In this document: positions 1 to 10,505 of the stretch, piece by piece | Layout of the letters: each line of letters starts with the position of its first letter | Numbering within the stretch: position 1 is the first letter of the stretch | Source: Frankineae bacterium MT45 | GTDB taxonomy: Bacteria > Actinomycetota > Actinomycetes > Mycobacteriales > Jatrophihabitantaceae | Direction: 5' to 3' | Length of the DNA: 64,000 nt | NCBI GenBank assembly: GCA_900100325.1 | Contig: LT629697.1 | Span: 1,733,423-1,797,422, forward strand | Notes under the pieces: model-generated | Seen by the model: the letters and a program-made list of their open reading frames with translations, nothing else | Told to the model about the DNA's origin: nothing | Databases searched by the model: none | Made by a program: the position numbers and the translations under genes

Positions 1-1374
1 TTCCACCACCACCCGCACCAGAAGGCCGGCAACGGCAAGGGCGGCGCCGGCAGTCACCGCAACGGAGCCAGCGCCGAAGACGTGATCCTCCGCGTCCCGA
101 ACGGCACCGTCGTGCACGACACCGACGGCACCGTGCTGGCCGACCTCTTCGGCGCGGGCACCCGCTTCGTCGCCGCCCGTGGTGGGCGCGGCGGACTGGG
201 CAACGCCGCGCTGGCAAACAACCGGCGCAAGGCCCCCGGCTTCGCGCTGCTCGGTGAGCCCGGCGAGCCGCGTGACGTCGTACTCGAGTTGAAGAGTGTC
301 GCCGACGTCGGACTCGTCGGATTCCCGTCGGCCGGAAAGTCGTCACTCATCGCGGCCATGTCGGCCGCCCGCCCCAAGATCGCCGACTACCCCTTCACCA
401 CGCTGGTGCCGAACCTCGGCGTGGTCAGCGCGGGCAGCGAAGTCTTCACGATGGCCGACGTGCCGGGCCTCATTCCGGGTGCCGCGCAGGGCAAGGGGCT
501 GGGCCTGGAGTTCCTGCGCCACATCGAGCGCTGCGCCGTGCTGCTGCACGTACTCGACTGCGGCACGCTGGAACCAGGACGCGACCCGCTGACCGACCTT
601 GACCTCCTTGAGGCGGAGTTGGCGCAGTACGAGGGCTCGCTGGGTGATCTCCTCGAGCGGCCCCGCTTGGTGGCGTTGAACAAGACTGACCTCCCCGAGG
701 CGAAGGAACTGGCCGAACTGGTCCGTCCCGACCTCGAGGCCCGTGGCCTCACCGTCTTCGAGGTGTCGGCGACCAGCCACGCCGGGCTGCGTGAACTCGG
801 CTTCGCGCTCGCCGCTGCGGTCGCGGCCGATCGGCTCGCCCGCCCCGAGCCCGAGCCGGCACGCATCGTCATTGCCCCGCGCGCCCACGGCGATGCCGGC
901 TTCACCGTCACGCCGAACCCGGCCGAGGAGGGGGCTTTTATCGTCCGCGGCGAGAAGCCCGAACGCTGGATCCGGCAGACCGACTTCTCCAACGAAGAGG
1001 CGATCGGCTTCCTGGCCGACCGGCTGGCCCGCCTCGGCGTCGAGGAGGAACTGGGCAAGCAGGGCGCTGTGCCGGGAGCCGCTGTCACCATCGGCCTTGT
1101 CACCTTCGACTTCGAACCGACGCTCGGGATGGCCGACTCGGAGTACAGCCCGACGCGACGCGGCACCGACGAACGGCTCGCCACCGACACCCGCCCGCGC
1201 GCAGAGGACCGGCTGGCCTCGAAGAAGGCTCGGCGGCAGCGCGACGACGACGTCTTCTACGGCGAATGGGACGACGAAGGCCTCCCCATCTACGACGAAG
1301 CAGACGCCGCCGAGGGATCCGCCGCCGACGATGCCAACGAGCAGGACGAGGCTGACGACGAGGTCACGGAGTAG
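1..1374 (+). CDS. obgE: Obg family GTPase CgtA/ObgE (5' end outside window)
   Basis: The frame is open from the first base, so the N-terminus of the glycine-rich Obg fold is missing. What remains is the end of the Obg domain ([23 protein letters not shown]), a G domain with the P-loop GFPSAGKS at 319-342, the G2/switch region ([12 protein letters not shown]), G3 (DVPGLIPGA) and G4 (NKTDLPE), then an OCT domain and an acidic C-terminal tail usual in actinobacterial Obg. Obg proteins are slow GTPases acting in 50S assembly and stringent/growth control. The proB start lies 2 bp after the stop, so the two are probably co-transcribed. The family call is secure. Confidence 0.97.
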   Translation, partial: FHHHPHQKAGNGKGGAGSHRNGASAEDVILRVPNGTVVHDTDGTVLADLFGAGTRFVAARGGRGGLGNAALANNRRKAPGFALLGEPGEPRDVVLELKSVADVGLVGFPSAGKSSLIAAMSAARPKIADYPFTTLVPNLGVVSAGSEVFTMADVPGLIPGAAQGKGLGLEFLRHIERCAVLLHVLDCGTLEPGRDPLTDLDLLEAELAQYEGSLGDLLERPRLVALNKTDLPEAKELAELVRPDLEARGLTVFEVSATSHAGLRELGFALAAAVAADRLARPEPEPARIVIAPRAHGDAGFTVTPNPAEEGAFIVRGEKPERWIRQTDFSNEEAIGFLADRLARLGVEEELGKQGAVPGAAVTIGLVTFDFEPTLGMADSEYSPTRRGTDERLATDTRPRAEDRLASKKARRQRDDDVFYGEWDDEGLPIYDEADAAEGSAADDANEQDEADDEVTE

Positions 1375-1376
1375 CA

Positions 1377-2468
1377 ATGAGTCGCGAAGGCATCGCCGCC
1401 GCCTCCCGCAGCGTCGTGAAAGTGGGCTCATCGTCGCTCACCGCTGCCGGTCGCTTGGAGCCGAGCCGCCTCGACGCGCTCGTCGACGCGCTCGCCGCTC
1501 GCCGGGCCAGCGGCCAGCAGGTCGTACTCGTCTCATCCGGTGCCATCGCGGCTGGAATCGCACCGCTGGGCCTGCGCAGCCGCCCCCGTGACCTGGCCAC
1601 CCAGCAGGCCGCGGCCAGCGTCGGGCAACTGCTGCTCGTCGAGCGCTACGCCGCTTCCTTTGCCCGGCACGGGCTGCAGGTCGGGCAGGTGCTGCTGACC
1701 GCCGACGATCTGCACCGGCGCGGCCACTATCGCAACGCCAGTCGCACTCTGGAGCGGCTCCTCGCGCTCGGCGTCATCCCGATCGTCAACGAGAACGACA
1801 CCGTCGCCACCCATGAGATCCGCTTCGGCGACAACGACCGCCTCGCCGCGCTGGTCGCTCACCTGGTGCACGCCGACGCATTGGTCCTCCTCTCCGACGT
1901 CGACGGCCTCTATACCGGCGACCCGCGGCTGCCCGACTCCAAACTGATCAGCGACGTCTACGGCCCCGATGATCTGCGCGAAGTCAGCATCGGCGGCTCC
2001 GGCAGCAGCGTCGGCACCGGCGGGATGACGACGAAGATCGAGGCGGCCGCCATCGCCACCGGCTCGGGCATCGCGGTACTTCTCTCCGGAGCCTCCCGCG
2101 TCTCGGACGCGCTCCGCGGCGAGGGCGGCACCGCCTTCCACCCGGTGAGTGACCGCACCACCTCGCGCCTCTTCTGGCTGCAGCACGCATCAACACCCCG
2201 AGGAACATTGGTGATCGACGACGGTGCTGTGACGGCGCTGACCAGCAAGGGCGCCTCCCTGCTGGCGGCCGGCATTGTGGACGTGCAGGGCGAGTTCGAG
2301 TCCGGAGACGCCGTCGAGATCGTCGGGGTGTCGAGGCAGGTCGTCGCCCGCGGCCTGGTCAGCTTCGACTCGGCCGATCTGCCGGGGATGCTCGGCCGTC
2401 GCAGCAACGACCTGCCGGCCGAGTTCCGTCGGGAGGTCGTCCACCGCGACGATCTCGTCCTGCTCTGA
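1377..2468 (+). CDS. proB: Glutamate 5-kinase
   Basis: This 363-residue protein has the usual length for a ProB carrying a C-terminal PUA domain. It opens with the amino-acid-kinase motif VVKVGSSSLT, and contains NENDTVATHE and the substrate loop GTGGMTTKIEAA. It catalyses ATP-dependent phosphorylation of glutamate, the first committed step of proline synthesis, in the cytoplasm. The ATG follows a GGAG ribosome-binding site with about 6 bp spacing inside the obgE stop region. The next gene, proA, is the next pathway enzyme. ProB is typically feedback-inhibited by proline, but nothing in the DNA shows this. Confidence 0.97.
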   Translation: MSREGIAAASRSVVKVGSSSLTAAGRLEPSRLDALVDALAARRASGQQVVLVSSGAIAAGIAPLGLRSRPRDLATQQAAASVGQLLLVERYAASFARHGLQVGQVLLTADDLHRRGHYRNASRTLERLLALGVIPIVNENDTVATHEIRFGDNDRLAALVAHLVHADALVLLSDVDGLYTGDPRLPDSKLISDVYGPDDLREVSIGGSGSSVGTGGMTTKIEAAAIATGSGIAVLLSGASRVSDALRGEGGTAFHPVSDRTTSRLFWLQHASTPRGTLVIDDGAVTALTSKGASLLAAGIVDVQGEFESGDAVEIVGVSRQVVARGLVSFDSADLPGMLGRRSNDLPAEFRREVVHRDDLVLL

Positions 2469-2543
2469 TCCACGCGGCGGAGAACTTGATCCCAGCCGTC
2501 TGAGAACTGGTCCTGCTCTGAGCTCTGCGCCTAGGATCACGGG

Positions 2544-3800
2544 GTGACATCGCAGACCACAGAGGCGGAGGTCCGGGCGGTCGCCGCACGGGCCAAGGAC
2601 GCCGCCGCAGAATTGGCACCCTTGGGACGCGCGGCCAAGGACGTCGCGCTCCACGCAATGGCCGACGCCCTCGACGCGGCGGCCGACGACGTGCTCGCGG
2701 CGAACGAACTGGATGTCGCGGCCGGGCGGGAGTCCGGCCTGTCGGAGTCGCTGATCGACCGGCTCGCCCTCAACCGCGAGCGCATCGCCGCGATGAGCGC
2801 CGGCCTGCGTGACGTCGCCAATCTCCCGGATCCGGTGGGGGAGGTGCTGCGCGGCTACAGCCAGCCGAACGGCCTGGAACTGACGCAGGTGCGGGTGCCG
2901 TTCGGTGTCCTCGCCATGATCTACGAGGCGCGTCCGAACGTCACCGTCGACGCCGCCGCGCTCGCCATCAAGAGCGGCAATGCAGCGCTGCTGCGCGGCT
3001 CCGGCTCGGCGTACAACTCCAACAGCGCACTGGTCGACGTGCTGGCATCGGCCGCCGAGAAGGCCGGCCTGCCCCGCGACAGCGTCCAACTCGTGCCGGG
3101 GACCGATCGCGACAGCGTGGCCCATCTGCTGCACGCCCGCGGACTGGTCGACCTGGTCATCCCGCGCGGCGGCGCCGGGCTCATCAACTATGTCGTCGAG
3201 AACTCCACCGTCCCGGTGATCGAGACCGGGGTCGGCGTCGTACACATCTACGTGGACGCCTCGGCCGACCAGGCGATGGCCGAGCGCATCATCGTCAACG
3301 CCAAGGTGAGCCGCCCCAGCGTCTGCAACTCGGCCGAGACGATCCTGGTCCATGAGGCGATCGCCGACGAGTTCATCCCGAAAATCATGGATGATCTGCG
3401 TAGCAACGGCGTCACCGTCCACGGCGACGAGGCGTTCGTGGCGGCCGGTGCCGAACCGGCCGACGACGATGACTGGGGCACCGAGTACCTCAGCCTCGAC
3501 ATCTCGGCCCGCGTCGTGCCGAACATCGACGAGGCCCTGGCCCACATTCGCCGCTACTCCTCCGGTCACACCGACGCGATCATCACCCGTGATCTCCTCG
3601 CGGCCCGGCGCTTCACCGAGCGCGTCGACAGCGCCGCCGTCATGGTCAACGCCTCAACCCGCTTCACCGATGGAGCCGAATTCGGCTTCGGCGCGGAGAT
3701 CGGCATCTCCACCCAGAAGATGCACGCGCGCGGCCCGATGGGACTCACCGAACTCACCTCGACGAAGTGGATCGTCTACGGCGACGGACAGACCCGCTGA
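2544..3800 (+). CDS. proA: Glutamate-5-semialdehyde dehydrogenase (gamma-glutamyl phosphate reductase)
   Basis: The 418-residue protein belongs to the aldehyde dehydrogenase superfamily. The catalytic cysteine is recognisable in [10 protein letters not shown], and [16 protein letters not shown] and FGAEIGIST are family signatures. It reduces gamma-glutamyl phosphate with NADPH to glutamate semialdehyde, the second step of proline biosynthesis. The start is a GTG preceded by AGGA at about 7 bp. The gap to proB is 75 bp and no terminator is visible in it, so an operon with proB is likely. Confidence 0.97.
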   Translation: MTSQTTEAEVRAVAARAKDAAAELAPLGRAAKDVALHAMADALDAAADDVLAANELDVAAGRESGLSESLIDRLALNRERIAAMSAGLRDVANLPDPVGEVLRGYSQPNGLELTQVRVPFGVLAMIYEARPNVTVDAAALAIKSGNAALLRGSGSAYNSNSALVDVLASAAEKAGLPRDSVQLVPGTDRDSVAHLLHARGLVDLVIPRGGAGLINYVVENSTVPVIETGVGVVHIYVDASADQAMAERIIVNAKVSRPSVCNSAETILVHEAIADEFIPKIMDDLRSNGVTVHGDEAFVAAGAEPADDDDWGTEYLSLDISARVVPNIDEALAHIRRYSSGHTDAIITRDLLAARRFTERVDSAAVMVNASTRFTDGAEFGFGAEIGISTQKMHARGPMGLTELTSTKWIVYGDGQTR

Positions 3801-3802
3801 CG

Positions 3803-4432
3803 GTGACGCAACGAGACGATACGTTCAGCGGCCGCCGGCCCCGCCGGGTCGGCATCATGGGTGGCACCTTCGACCCGATCCATCACGGCCATCTGGTCGC
3901 GGCCAGCGAGGTGGCGCAGCTCTTCGAGCTGGACGAGGTGATCTTCGTGCCCACCGGAGCACCCTGGCAGAAGTCCAGCCGCCAGGTCAGCGCGGCCGAG
4001 CACCGCTACCTGATGACCGTCATCGCGACCGCGTCGAACCCGCGCTTCCTGGTGAGCCGGGTCGACATCGACCGGGACGGCCCGACCTACACGGTCGACA
4101 CGATCAGCGACATCGCCAAGATCCGCCCCGGGGCCGAGCTGTACTTCATCACCGGGGCCGACGCCCTGGGACAGATCCTGACCTGGAAGGACACCGACCT
4201 TTCGCTGCAACTGGCGAAGTTCATCGGCGTGACCCGCCCCGGTTACGAGCTCTCCGACGCGCATCTTCCGCCGAACTCGGCCACTCTCGTCGACGTGCCG
4301 GCGATGGCGATCTCCTCGACGGCCTGCCGGGAGAGGGTGCATGCCGGCCAACCCGTCTGGTATCTCGTCCCGGACGGAGTGGTGCAGTACATCGCCAAGC
4401 ACCGTCTCTACCGCGACTCCGCGCAAGCGTAA
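3803..4432 (+). CDS. nadD: Nicotinate-nucleotide adenylyltransferase
   Basis: The protein begins with the nucleotidyltransferase motif [14 protein letters not shown], which includes the HxGH-type ATP site, and carries the ISSTACRER motif near the C-terminus. NadD adenylates nicotinate mononucleotide in de novo/salvage NAD synthesis. A GTG 2 bp after the proA stop is taken as start (209 aa). An ATG at 3767 inside proA would add 12 residues. The order nadD-rsfS-phosphatase is conserved in mycobacteria. Confidence 0.94.
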   Translation: MTQRDDTFSGRRPRRVGIMGGTFDPIHHGHLVAASEVAQLFELDEVIFVPTGAPWQKSSRQVSAAEHRYLMTVIATASNPRFLVSRVDIDRDGPTYTVDTISDIAKIRPGAELYFITGADALGQILTWKDTDLSLQLAKFIGVTRPGYELSDAHLPPNSATLVDVPAMAISSTACRERVHAGQPVWYLVPDGVVQYIAKHRLYRDSAQA

Positions 4433-4443
4433 GCTCGGTCCCC

Positions 4444-4911
4444 GTGACTGCTACAGATTTCGCCCAGGACCTCGCGCTCGCCGCCGCGGCCGCCGCGTCG
4501 GAGAAGCTCGGCACCGACATCGTCCTCATCGACGTCAGCGAACGGCTAGCAATTACCGACATCTTCGTGATCGTCACCGGTAACAACGACCGGCAGGTCT
4601 CGGCCATCGTCGACGCCGTCGAAGAAGCGCTGCGAGCCAAGGGGTCCAAGCCGCTGCGCCGCGAGGGGCACCGGGACGGTCGCTGGGTGCTGCTGGACTA
4701 CTCAGACGTCGTGATTCACGTGCAGCAGGCCGAGGAGCGCGTCTTCTACTCCCTGGAGCGTCTCTGGAAGGACTGCCCGGTCATTCCGTTCACGCCCGAT
4801 GTGCCGCAGAATCCGTCGAACAACTCGGCTCCCCGCGTTGTCGCGGTCGATAGCTCCATCGAGGACGACGCCGACCTGGCGATCAGCTCAGACGACTTCG
4901 AAGAGATCTGA
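4444..4911 (+). CDS. rsfS: Ribosome silencing factor RsfS (Iojap/YbeB)
   Basis: The 155-residue protein shows the Iojap family core: IVLIDVSERLAITDIFVI, then GNNDRQVSAIVDAV and the signature DGRWVLLDYSDVVIHV. Family members bind uL14 and block subunit joining under starvation. The start is a GTG, 11 bp after nadD. The C-terminal 35 residues are acidic and serine-rich and lie outside the conserved domain, as often in actinobacteria. Placement directly after nadD is a widespread bacterial linkage. Confidence 0.95.
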   Translation: MTATDFAQDLALAAAAAASEKLGTDIVLIDVSERLAITDIFVIVTGNNDRQVSAIVDAVEEALRAKGSKPLRREGHRDGRWVLLDYSDVVIHVQQAEERVFYSLERLWKDCPVIPFTPDVPQNPSNNSAPRVVAVDSSIEDDADLAISSDDFEEI

Positions 4912-4913
4912 TC

Positions 4914-5564
4914 GTGCTGCGCGTTCTGCTGCTGCGTCACGGCCGGACCGCCTGGAATGCCCAGCGACGCTTCCAGGGGCAGGCCGACCCACCCCTGGAC
5001 GATGTCGGCCGGGCCCAGGCCTATGAGGTGGCCGGTCTCGTCGCGGCCTTCGAGCCGAAGCTGATCATCAGCTCCGACGCCCAGCGGGCCAGCCAGACCG
5101 CGGCGCCGATCGGTGAAGTGACGGGGCTCAGCGTGCAGTCAGACCCGCGGCTGCGGGAGCGTTCGCTCGGGCACTGGGAGGGGCTGTCCCGCGAGGAGGT
5201 CCAGGAGCGCTATCCGGACGAGTTCGCCGACTGGTTGGCCGGCCGCGATGTCAGCCGTCGCGGGGGTGAAACCCGGGCCGAAGTCGCGTTGCGTTCGCGT
5301 GCTCTCTTCGATGAATTGCCTGATTTGGAGACCATCGTGCTGGTCACACACAGTGCAACGGCGATGGCTCTCTGTTCGGACATTCTCGGGATGTCGCAGA
5401 AACTCCACGTTCTCGGCCCGCTGGCCAACTGCCACTGGTCGGAGTTGCGCTTCGAGGAGGAGCACTGGCGGCTGCGCGCGCACAACGTCGGCTCGCCTGG
5501 GCCCGTGATCCCACGGCTCAAGGGCGAGGACGACGGCGACAACGCCCCTGACGCCGACGCCTGA
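4914..5564 (+). CDS. Histidine phosphatase family protein (GpgP-like)
   Basis: The N-terminus carries the phosphohistidine motif LLLRHGRTAWNAQRRFQG and a second conserved histidine occurs in VLVTHSATAMAL. The 216-residue length fits the cofactor-dependent phosphoglycerate-mutase-like branch of phosphatases. In Mycobacterium the gene after rsfS is the glucosyl-3-phosphoglycerate phosphatase gpgP, so that activity is the best guess by synteny, but sequence alone supports only the superfamily. The GTG start is 2 bp after the rsfS stop. The C-terminal tail is charged and variable. Confidence 0.85.
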   Translation: MLRVLLLRHGRTAWNAQRRFQGQADPPLDDVGRAQAYEVAGLVAAFEPKLIISSDAQRASQTAAPIGEVTGLSVQSDPRLRERSLGHWEGLSREEVQERYPDEFADWLAGRDVSRRGGETRAEVALRSRALFDELPDLETIVLVTHSATAMALCSDILGMSQKLHVLGPLANCHWSELRFEEEHWRLRAHNVGSPGPVIPRLKGEDDGDNAPDADA

Positions 5565-5884
5565 GCGCCGCGTCGAAGAGCGGATTTCAAAGCCCGCTCA
5601 CACGTAATTGCTGCGTTAAATCCCGCTAAAGCAGGGAAAGTTGAATGATTCTCAACAGTGTCGGAAGAAAGTAACCGACGACACACCCTGCAAGCGGTTG
5701 CGACACCCCTATGGCGCACTTAAGCTCCATATCAGGTGCCCCCGCGTCCGGCGGCGACGGACGGCGGACGCGGGGCGAGCACTATTTGCCCGCAAGCGAC
5801 GTGCGATGTCCGAGCAATGCGGCTAGCGAGACCACTTCCAGGGCTGATCCGCGGTGAATTTCCCCGCGATAGGATTTTGCTCAA
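5565..5884 (+). promoter_or_regulatory. leuS upstream region with strong hairpin (320 bp without a gene)
   Basis: No convincing gene lies in this gap. It is richer in A+T than its surroundings up to about 5740. At 5740-5750 and 5765-5775 two arms pair perfectly over 11 bp (CCCCGCGTCCG with CGGACGCGGGG) around a 14-nt loop, about 110 bp before leuS. No U-run follows, so it could be an intrinsic-like terminator of the upstream operon or part of a leuS leader. No T-box signature was found. Confidence 0.55.
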
Positions 5885-8734
5885 ATGACATCCTCAACGC
5901 AACAGCCCAATGACATTCCGCCGTTTCGATACACGGCTGCCCTCGCCGAAGAGATCGAGACCGGCTGGCAGGACCGCTGGGAAGCCGCCGGCACCTTCAA
6001 CGCGCCGAACCCGGCCGGCCCGCTGAGCGATGGCTTCGGCGAGGTGGCGATCCGACCGCACGCGTTCGTGATGGACATGTTCCCGTACCCGTCGGGGGCC
6101 GGGCTGCACGTCGGGCACCCGCTCGGCTTCATCGGCACCGACGTCTATGCCCGCTACCTGCGCATGACCGGTGCCAATGTCCTGCACACGATGGGCTTCG
6201 ACGCCTTCGGGCTCCCGGCCGAGCAGTACGCGGTGCAGACGGGCACCCATCCGGCTACCACGACCTACGCCAACATCGAGGTCTTCTCGCGGCAGTTGCG
6301 TCGGATGGGGCTGGGCCACGACAAGCGTCGCGCGATCGCCACGACCGACAAGGCGTATTACCGCTGGACCCAGTGGATTTTCCTACAGATCTTCAACTCC
6401 TTCTACGACGCCGAGCTCGACCGGGCCCGCCCGATCAGCGAGCTCGTCGCCGAGTTCGAGGCGGGGACCCGTACTCCGGAGGCGGGGGAGTGGGCCAGCC
6501 TCAGCGAGCAGCAGCGCCGCGAGGTGCTCGACACCTATCGACTGGCCTACCGCACCGAGTCGACGGTCAACTGGTGTCCGGGGCTCGGCACCGTGCTGGC
6601 CAACGAAGAGGTCACCGCCGATATGCGCAGCGAGCGGGGCAACTTCCCGGTCTTCCGCAAGCCGCTGGCCCAGTGGATGATGCGCATCACCGCCTACGCC
6701 GACCGCCTGGTCAACGACCTGGACGGGATCGACTGGCCCGACAAAGTCCGCGCCATGCAGCGGAACTGGATCGGCCGCTCCACCGGCGCCCACGTCAAAT
6801 TCGAATCCGACGCCGGTGACATCGAGGTCTTCACCACCCGTCCGGACACGCTCTTCGGCTCCACCTATCTCGTCCTCGCGCCCGAGCACGAACTCGTCGC
6901 CAGCCTCACCGCGACGGCCTGGCCCGAGGGGACCACCCCGGTCTGGACGGCCTACGCCGGCTCGCCCTCCGACGCCGTGGCCCAGTACCAGGCGAGCGCC
7001 GCCGCGAAGACCGAACTCGACCGGCGCGCGGAGTCCAAGACCAAGACCGGTGTCTTCACCGGATCCTTCGCGACGAACCCGGTGAACGGTGCCCGGGTGC
7101 CGATCTTCATCGCCGACTACGTGCTCACCGGGTACGGCACCGGGGCCATCATGGCCGTGCCGGCCCACGACGAGCGGGACTGGGACTTCGCCCAGGCCTT
7201 CGAGCTGCCTATCGTGCCTACCGTCCAGGCGCCACCGGAGCACGAAGAGGGCGTATACGTCGGACCGGGTGAGGTCATCAACTCGGCCAACGACGACGGT
7301 CTGGACATCAACGGCCTGCAGGTCGACGAGGCGAAGGCGACCACCATCGAGTGGCTGCAGTCCCGCGGCCGCGGGCGTGGCGCGACGACCTACCGGCTCC
7401 GCGACTGGCTCTTCTCGCGGCAGCGCTACTGGGGCGAGCCGTTCCCGATCGTCTATGACGAGACGGGGCTGCCGATCGCCCTGCCGGAGTCCATGCTGCC
7501 GGTCGAACTCCCCGACACCGACGACTTCTCGCCGACCTCCTTCGAGCCGGATGACGTCGACTCCCTCCCGGCGCCCCCGCTCGGACGTCTCACCGACTGG
7601 GTCAATGTCACGCTCGACCTGGGTGATGGTCCGAAGCAGTACCGCCGCGAGACGAACACCATGCCGAACTGGGCCGGCTCCTGCTGGTACGAGTTGCGCT
7701 ACCTCGACCCGACCAACGACGAGGTGCTGGTCGACCCGGAGGTCGAGCAGTACTGGATGGGCCCGGACGCGAGCCGGCCGATGGGCGGAGTCGATCTGTA
7801 CGTCGGTGGCGTCGAGCATGCCGTCCTGCACCTGCTGTACGCGCGCTTCTGGCACAAGGTGCTCTTCGACCTCGGTCACGTCTCCAGCCGGGAGCCGTTC
7901 CACCGTTTGGTGAACCAGGGCTACGTCGAGGCCTACGCCTATCAGGACGAGCGGGGTATGTACGTCGAGGCGGCCCAGGTCGAGGAGAAGGACGGCGAGT
8001 ACCTCTTCGAAGGGAAGCCGGTGACCCGGCTCAACGGCAAGATGGGCAAGTCGCTGAAGAACGTGACGACCCCGGACGAGATGTACGCCGCCTACGGTGC
8101 GGACACGCTGCGCCTCTTCGAGATGTTCACCGGCCCGCTGGAGCAGTCCCGGCCGTGGGACACCAAGGCGGTCGTCGGTTCGTTCCGCCTGCTGCAGCGC
8201 ATCTGGCGGGTCGTGCTCGACGAGCAGACCGGCGAACCGCACGTCAGCGAGGAGGCGCCCGACGAGGAGCTGAATCGCCAGCTGCACAAGACGATCGCGG
8301 CCGTGCGGGACGGTTTCGTCGCCTTGCGATTCAACACGTCGATCGCGCGCATCACCGAGCTCACCAACACGCTCACCCAGCACTTCCCGGACGGCGGGGC
8401 GCCGCGCAGCGTCATCGAGCCGCTGGTGCTGATGCTGGCCCCGCTGGCCCCGCACGCGGCCGAGGAACTCTGGTCCCGCCTCGGGCACGACACCTCGCTG
8501 GCCTGGACCGATTTCCCGGTCGCCGACGAGGCGCTGCTGGTGGATGACAGCGTCTCCATTCCGGTGCAGGTGAACGGCAAGGTCAAGACGGTGCTCACCG
8601 TGCCGGCCGGCCTGGAGAAGGAGGCGCTGCAGGAGGCCGCGAGTTCGGACGCGAAGGTCGTCGCGGCGCTGGACGGCAAGGAGCCCAAGCGGGTCATTGT
8701 CGTCCCCGGCCGCCTCGTCAACTTCGTCGTCTGA
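5885..8734 (+). CDS. leuS: Leucyl-tRNA synthetase
   Basis: The 949-residue class I synthetase has the HIGH motif in [12 protein letters not shown], a CP1 editing domain (the TRPDTLFG segment), and the KMSKS-type signature in [12 protein letters not shown]-terminal anticodon-binding region and a VNGKVK-containing tail follow. It charges tRNA-Leu with leucine and hydrolyses mischarged products. The start is an ATG, 320 bp after the phosphatase gene, so it probably has its own promoter. The gene is intact and of usual length. Confidence 0.98.
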   Translation: MTSSTQQPNDIPPFRYTAALAEEIETGWQDRWEAAGTFNAPNPAGPLSDGFGEVAIRPHAFVMDMFPYPSGAGLHVGHPLGFIGTDVYARYLRMTGANVLHTMGFDAFGLPAEQYAVQTGTHPATTTYANIEVFSRQLRRMGLGHDKRRAIATTDKAYYRWTQWIFLQIFNSFYDAELDRARPISELVAEFEAGTRTPEAGEWASLSEQQRREVLDTYRLAYRTESTVNWCPGLGTVLANEEVTADMRSERGNFPVFRKPLAQWMMRITAYADRLVNDLDGIDWPDKVRAMQRNWIGRSTGAHVKFESDAGDIEVFTTRPDTLFGSTYLVLAPEHELVASLTATAWPEGTTPVWTAYAGSPSDAVAQYQASAAAKTELDRRAESKTKTGVFTGSFATNPVNGARVPIFIADYVLTGYGTGAIMAVPAHDERDWDFAQAFELPIVPTVQAPPEHEEGVYVGPGEVINSANDDGLDINGLQVDEAKATTIEWLQSRGRGRGATTYRLRDWLFSRQRYWGEPFPIVYDETGLPIALPESMLPVELPDTDDFSPTSFEPDDVDSLPAPPLGRLTDWVNVTLDLGDGPKQYRRETNTMPNWAGSCWYELRYLDPTNDEVLVDPEVEQYWMGPDASRPMGGVDLYVGGVEHAVLHLLYARFWHKVLFDLGHVSSREPFHRLVNQGYVEAYAYQDERGMYVEAAQVEEKDGEYLFEGKPVTRLNGKMGKSLKNVTTPDEMYAAYGADTLRLFEMFTGPLEQSRPWDTKAVVGSFRLLQRIWRVVLDEQTGEPHVSEEAPDEELNRQLHKTIAAVRDGFVALRFNTSIARITELTNTLTQHFPDGGAPRSVIEPLVLMLAPLAPHAAEELWSRLGHDTSLAWTDFPVADEALLVDDSVSIPVQVNGKVKTVLTVPAGLEKEALQEAASSDAKVVAALDGKEPKRVIVVPGRLVNFVV

Positions 8735-8744
8735 GAGACGCGAC

Positions 8745-9599
8745 ATGCGCCGGAAGTCAGCAAAAGTAGTCGTCTTCACCGACTCGACGGCGTACCTGCC
8801 GGACGCGCTGCAGAACGTCACCGTGGTGCCATTGCAGGTGACCATCGGTGAACGGACAGGTCCGGACGGCGAGATCACCTCGGCCCAGGTCGTGGAGGCG
8901 TTGCACCGAAAGCTGACCGTGACGACCTCCCGCCCGTCACCGGCGGAGTTCGCCACCGCCTTCCGGGCGGCGCTCGACGCCGGGGCCGATCACGTGGTTT
9001 CCGTGCATCTCTCGTCCCGACTCTCGGGCACTTGGGAGTCGGCGGTGCTGGCCGCGCAGGACTTTGGTCATGGCGTCATCCGGGTCGTCGACTCGCGCTC
9101 GACCGGCGCCGCTCTCGGCTTCGCGGTGCGTTCGGCGCAGCGCTGCGCTGAGGCCGGCGGGACCCCGGCCGCGGTGCAGGACGCGGCGGTGCGGACGGTC
9201 GACCGGACGCGCACCTACTTCTACGTGGACACCCTGGAGTTCCTGCGCCGGGGCGGCCGGGTCGGCGCGGCGGCGGCGATGATGGCCACCTCGCTGTCGG
9301 TGAAGCCGCTGCTGCACATGCTGGACGGGCAGATCGTGCCCTTGGAGAAGGTACGCACCTCCTCGAAGGCGATCGCCCGGCTGGTGCAGCTGACAGTAGC
9401 CGCGGCGGGCTCGGCCGAGGTGGAGGTCGCGGTGCAGCACCTCGGTGCTCCCGAGCGCGCCAACGCGACGGCCGAACAGTTGCGGGCGCAGATTCCCCAC
9501 CTCCAGAACCTCTACATCGCCGAGTTGAGCCCGGTGGTCGGAGCACATCTCGGCCCCGGCGGACTCGGCACGGTGGTCTCGAAGTCCCTTAACAACTAG
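8745..9599 (+). CDS. DegV family fatty-acid-binding protein
   Basis: The protein (284 aa from the ATG at 8745) has the DegV N-terminal motif VVVFTDSTAYLPD and the SSRLSGTWESA and FLRRGGRVG segments of the family. DegV proteins bind a single fatty acid; in Firmicutes they are the FakB subunits that present fatty acids to a kinase, but the actinobacterial role is not established. It starts 10 bp after leuS and is probably co-transcribed. A frame extends upstream into leuS, so the ATG is chosen for spacing. Confidence 0.9.
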   Translation: MRRKSAKVVVFTDSTAYLPDALQNVTVVPLQVTIGERTGPDGEITSAQVVEALHRKLTVTTSRPSPAEFATAFRAALDAGADHVVSVHLSSRLSGTWESAVLAAQDFGHGVIRVVDSRSTGAALGFAVRSAQRCAEAGGTPAAVQDAAVRTVDRTRTYFYVDTLEFLRRGGRVGAAAAMMATSLSVKPLLHMLDGQIVPLEKVRTSSKAIARLVQLTVAAAGSAEVEVAVQHLGAPERANATAEQLRAQIPHLQNLYIAELSPVVGAHLGPGGLGTVVSKSLNN

Positions 9600-9680
9600 G
9601 GGAATCCACAGGCCCAGCGGCTATCCACAACCCGGCGTCGACGGCGTCGAGGGTCGGGATCGGGCACCTAGCGTTGAGGC

Positions 9681-10505
9681 ATGCGACGGAGTTGGGGTGC
9701 TGAGCGAAGTGCCATAGCCGATCGGGTGCTGGCGCTGCTTGACGTGGGGGAGTCTGCCGGACCAGCGCGCTCCGCGGGGCCGCCCGCCAATCTCCTCGCC
9801 GCTGGCCCGTCGCCCGAGGTGTCGCCGCCGCGCGGGCATCGGGTCCGGGTGGGGCCGGGCCGGCGCGCGGCGGTGGGGGTCGGCGTGGTGGCTCTCGTGG
9901 TGGCGCTGCTCTGTCTGTGGTGGGTCAGTAGCGATCGGCCGCGGTCGCTCGCCGTGTCCTCGCGTGAGGTGAACTCGACGGCGGCGGCGCTGAGCGGTGC
10001 GCCATCGAGCCCGAACGTCTCGCCGACCCCGATCGCCAGCAGTGCCGCCACCTCTTCCGGTTCAAACAGCGTTGTGGTGGATGTGGCCGGCCGGGTCCGA
10101 CGGCAGGGCGTGTACCGGCTGCCCTCCGGTTCACGGGTCAACGATGCGATCAAGGCCGCCGGTGGAGCGCTCGCCGGTGTGGACCTGAGCGAGCTGAATC
10201 TGGCCCGGGTTCTGGCGGACGGTGAAGAGATCGCGGTGGGCGTTCCGGGAGCGGCCGGTGCCCCGGCGAGCGTGCCGTCGAGTGGCTCGAGTTCATCCTC
10301 GGCCGGCGGCGGTTCGCTGATCGATCTGAACAGCGCCACCGCGGAGGAGCTCGATGCGCTGCCTGGTGTCGGGCCAGTGCTGGCCAAGAAGATCGTCGAT
10401 TGGCGCACGGCGCACGGGCGCTTCGACAGCATCGACCAGTTGCGTCAGGTCAGCGGCATCGGTCCGGCCAAGTTCGCCGATCTCAAAGACGCCGTCAAGG
10501 TATGA
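9681..10505 (+). CDS. comEA: ComEA family helix-hairpin-helix DNA-binding protein
   Basis: A 274-residue protein with a single membrane segment at about residues 64-82, an SLBB domain at about 130-185 (VDVAGRVRRQGVYRLP) and a C-terminal pair of helix-hairpin-helix motifs (SATAEELDALPGVGPVLA; LRQVSGIGPAKFADL). ComEA is the membrane-anchored receptor for incoming double-stranded DNA in transformation. The stop overlaps the comEC start (ATGA), so the two are translationally coupled. Whether the organism is transformable is unknown. Confidence 0.95.
   Translation: MRRSWGAERSAIADRVLALLDVGESAGPARSAGPPANLLAAGPSPEVSPPRGHRVRVGPGRRAAVGVGVVALVVALLCLWWVSSDRPRSLAVSSREVNSTAAALSGAPSSPNVSPTPIASSAATSSGSNSVVVDVAGRVRRQGVYRLPSGSRVNDAIKAAGGALAGVDLSELNLARVLADGEEIAVGVPGAAGAPASVPSSGSSSSSAGGGSLIDLNSATAEELDALPGVGPVLAKKIVDWRTAHGRFDSIDQLRQVSGIGPAKFADLKDAVKV

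Noticed and set aside
5565-5884. T-box riboswitch before leuS
   Set aside because: No T-box consensus (AGGGTGGNACCGCG) or specifier arrangement was found; only a GC hairpin.
6383-8956. An 857-codon minus-strand open frame opposite leuS
   Set aside because: Antisense shadow of leuS; no recognisable protein.
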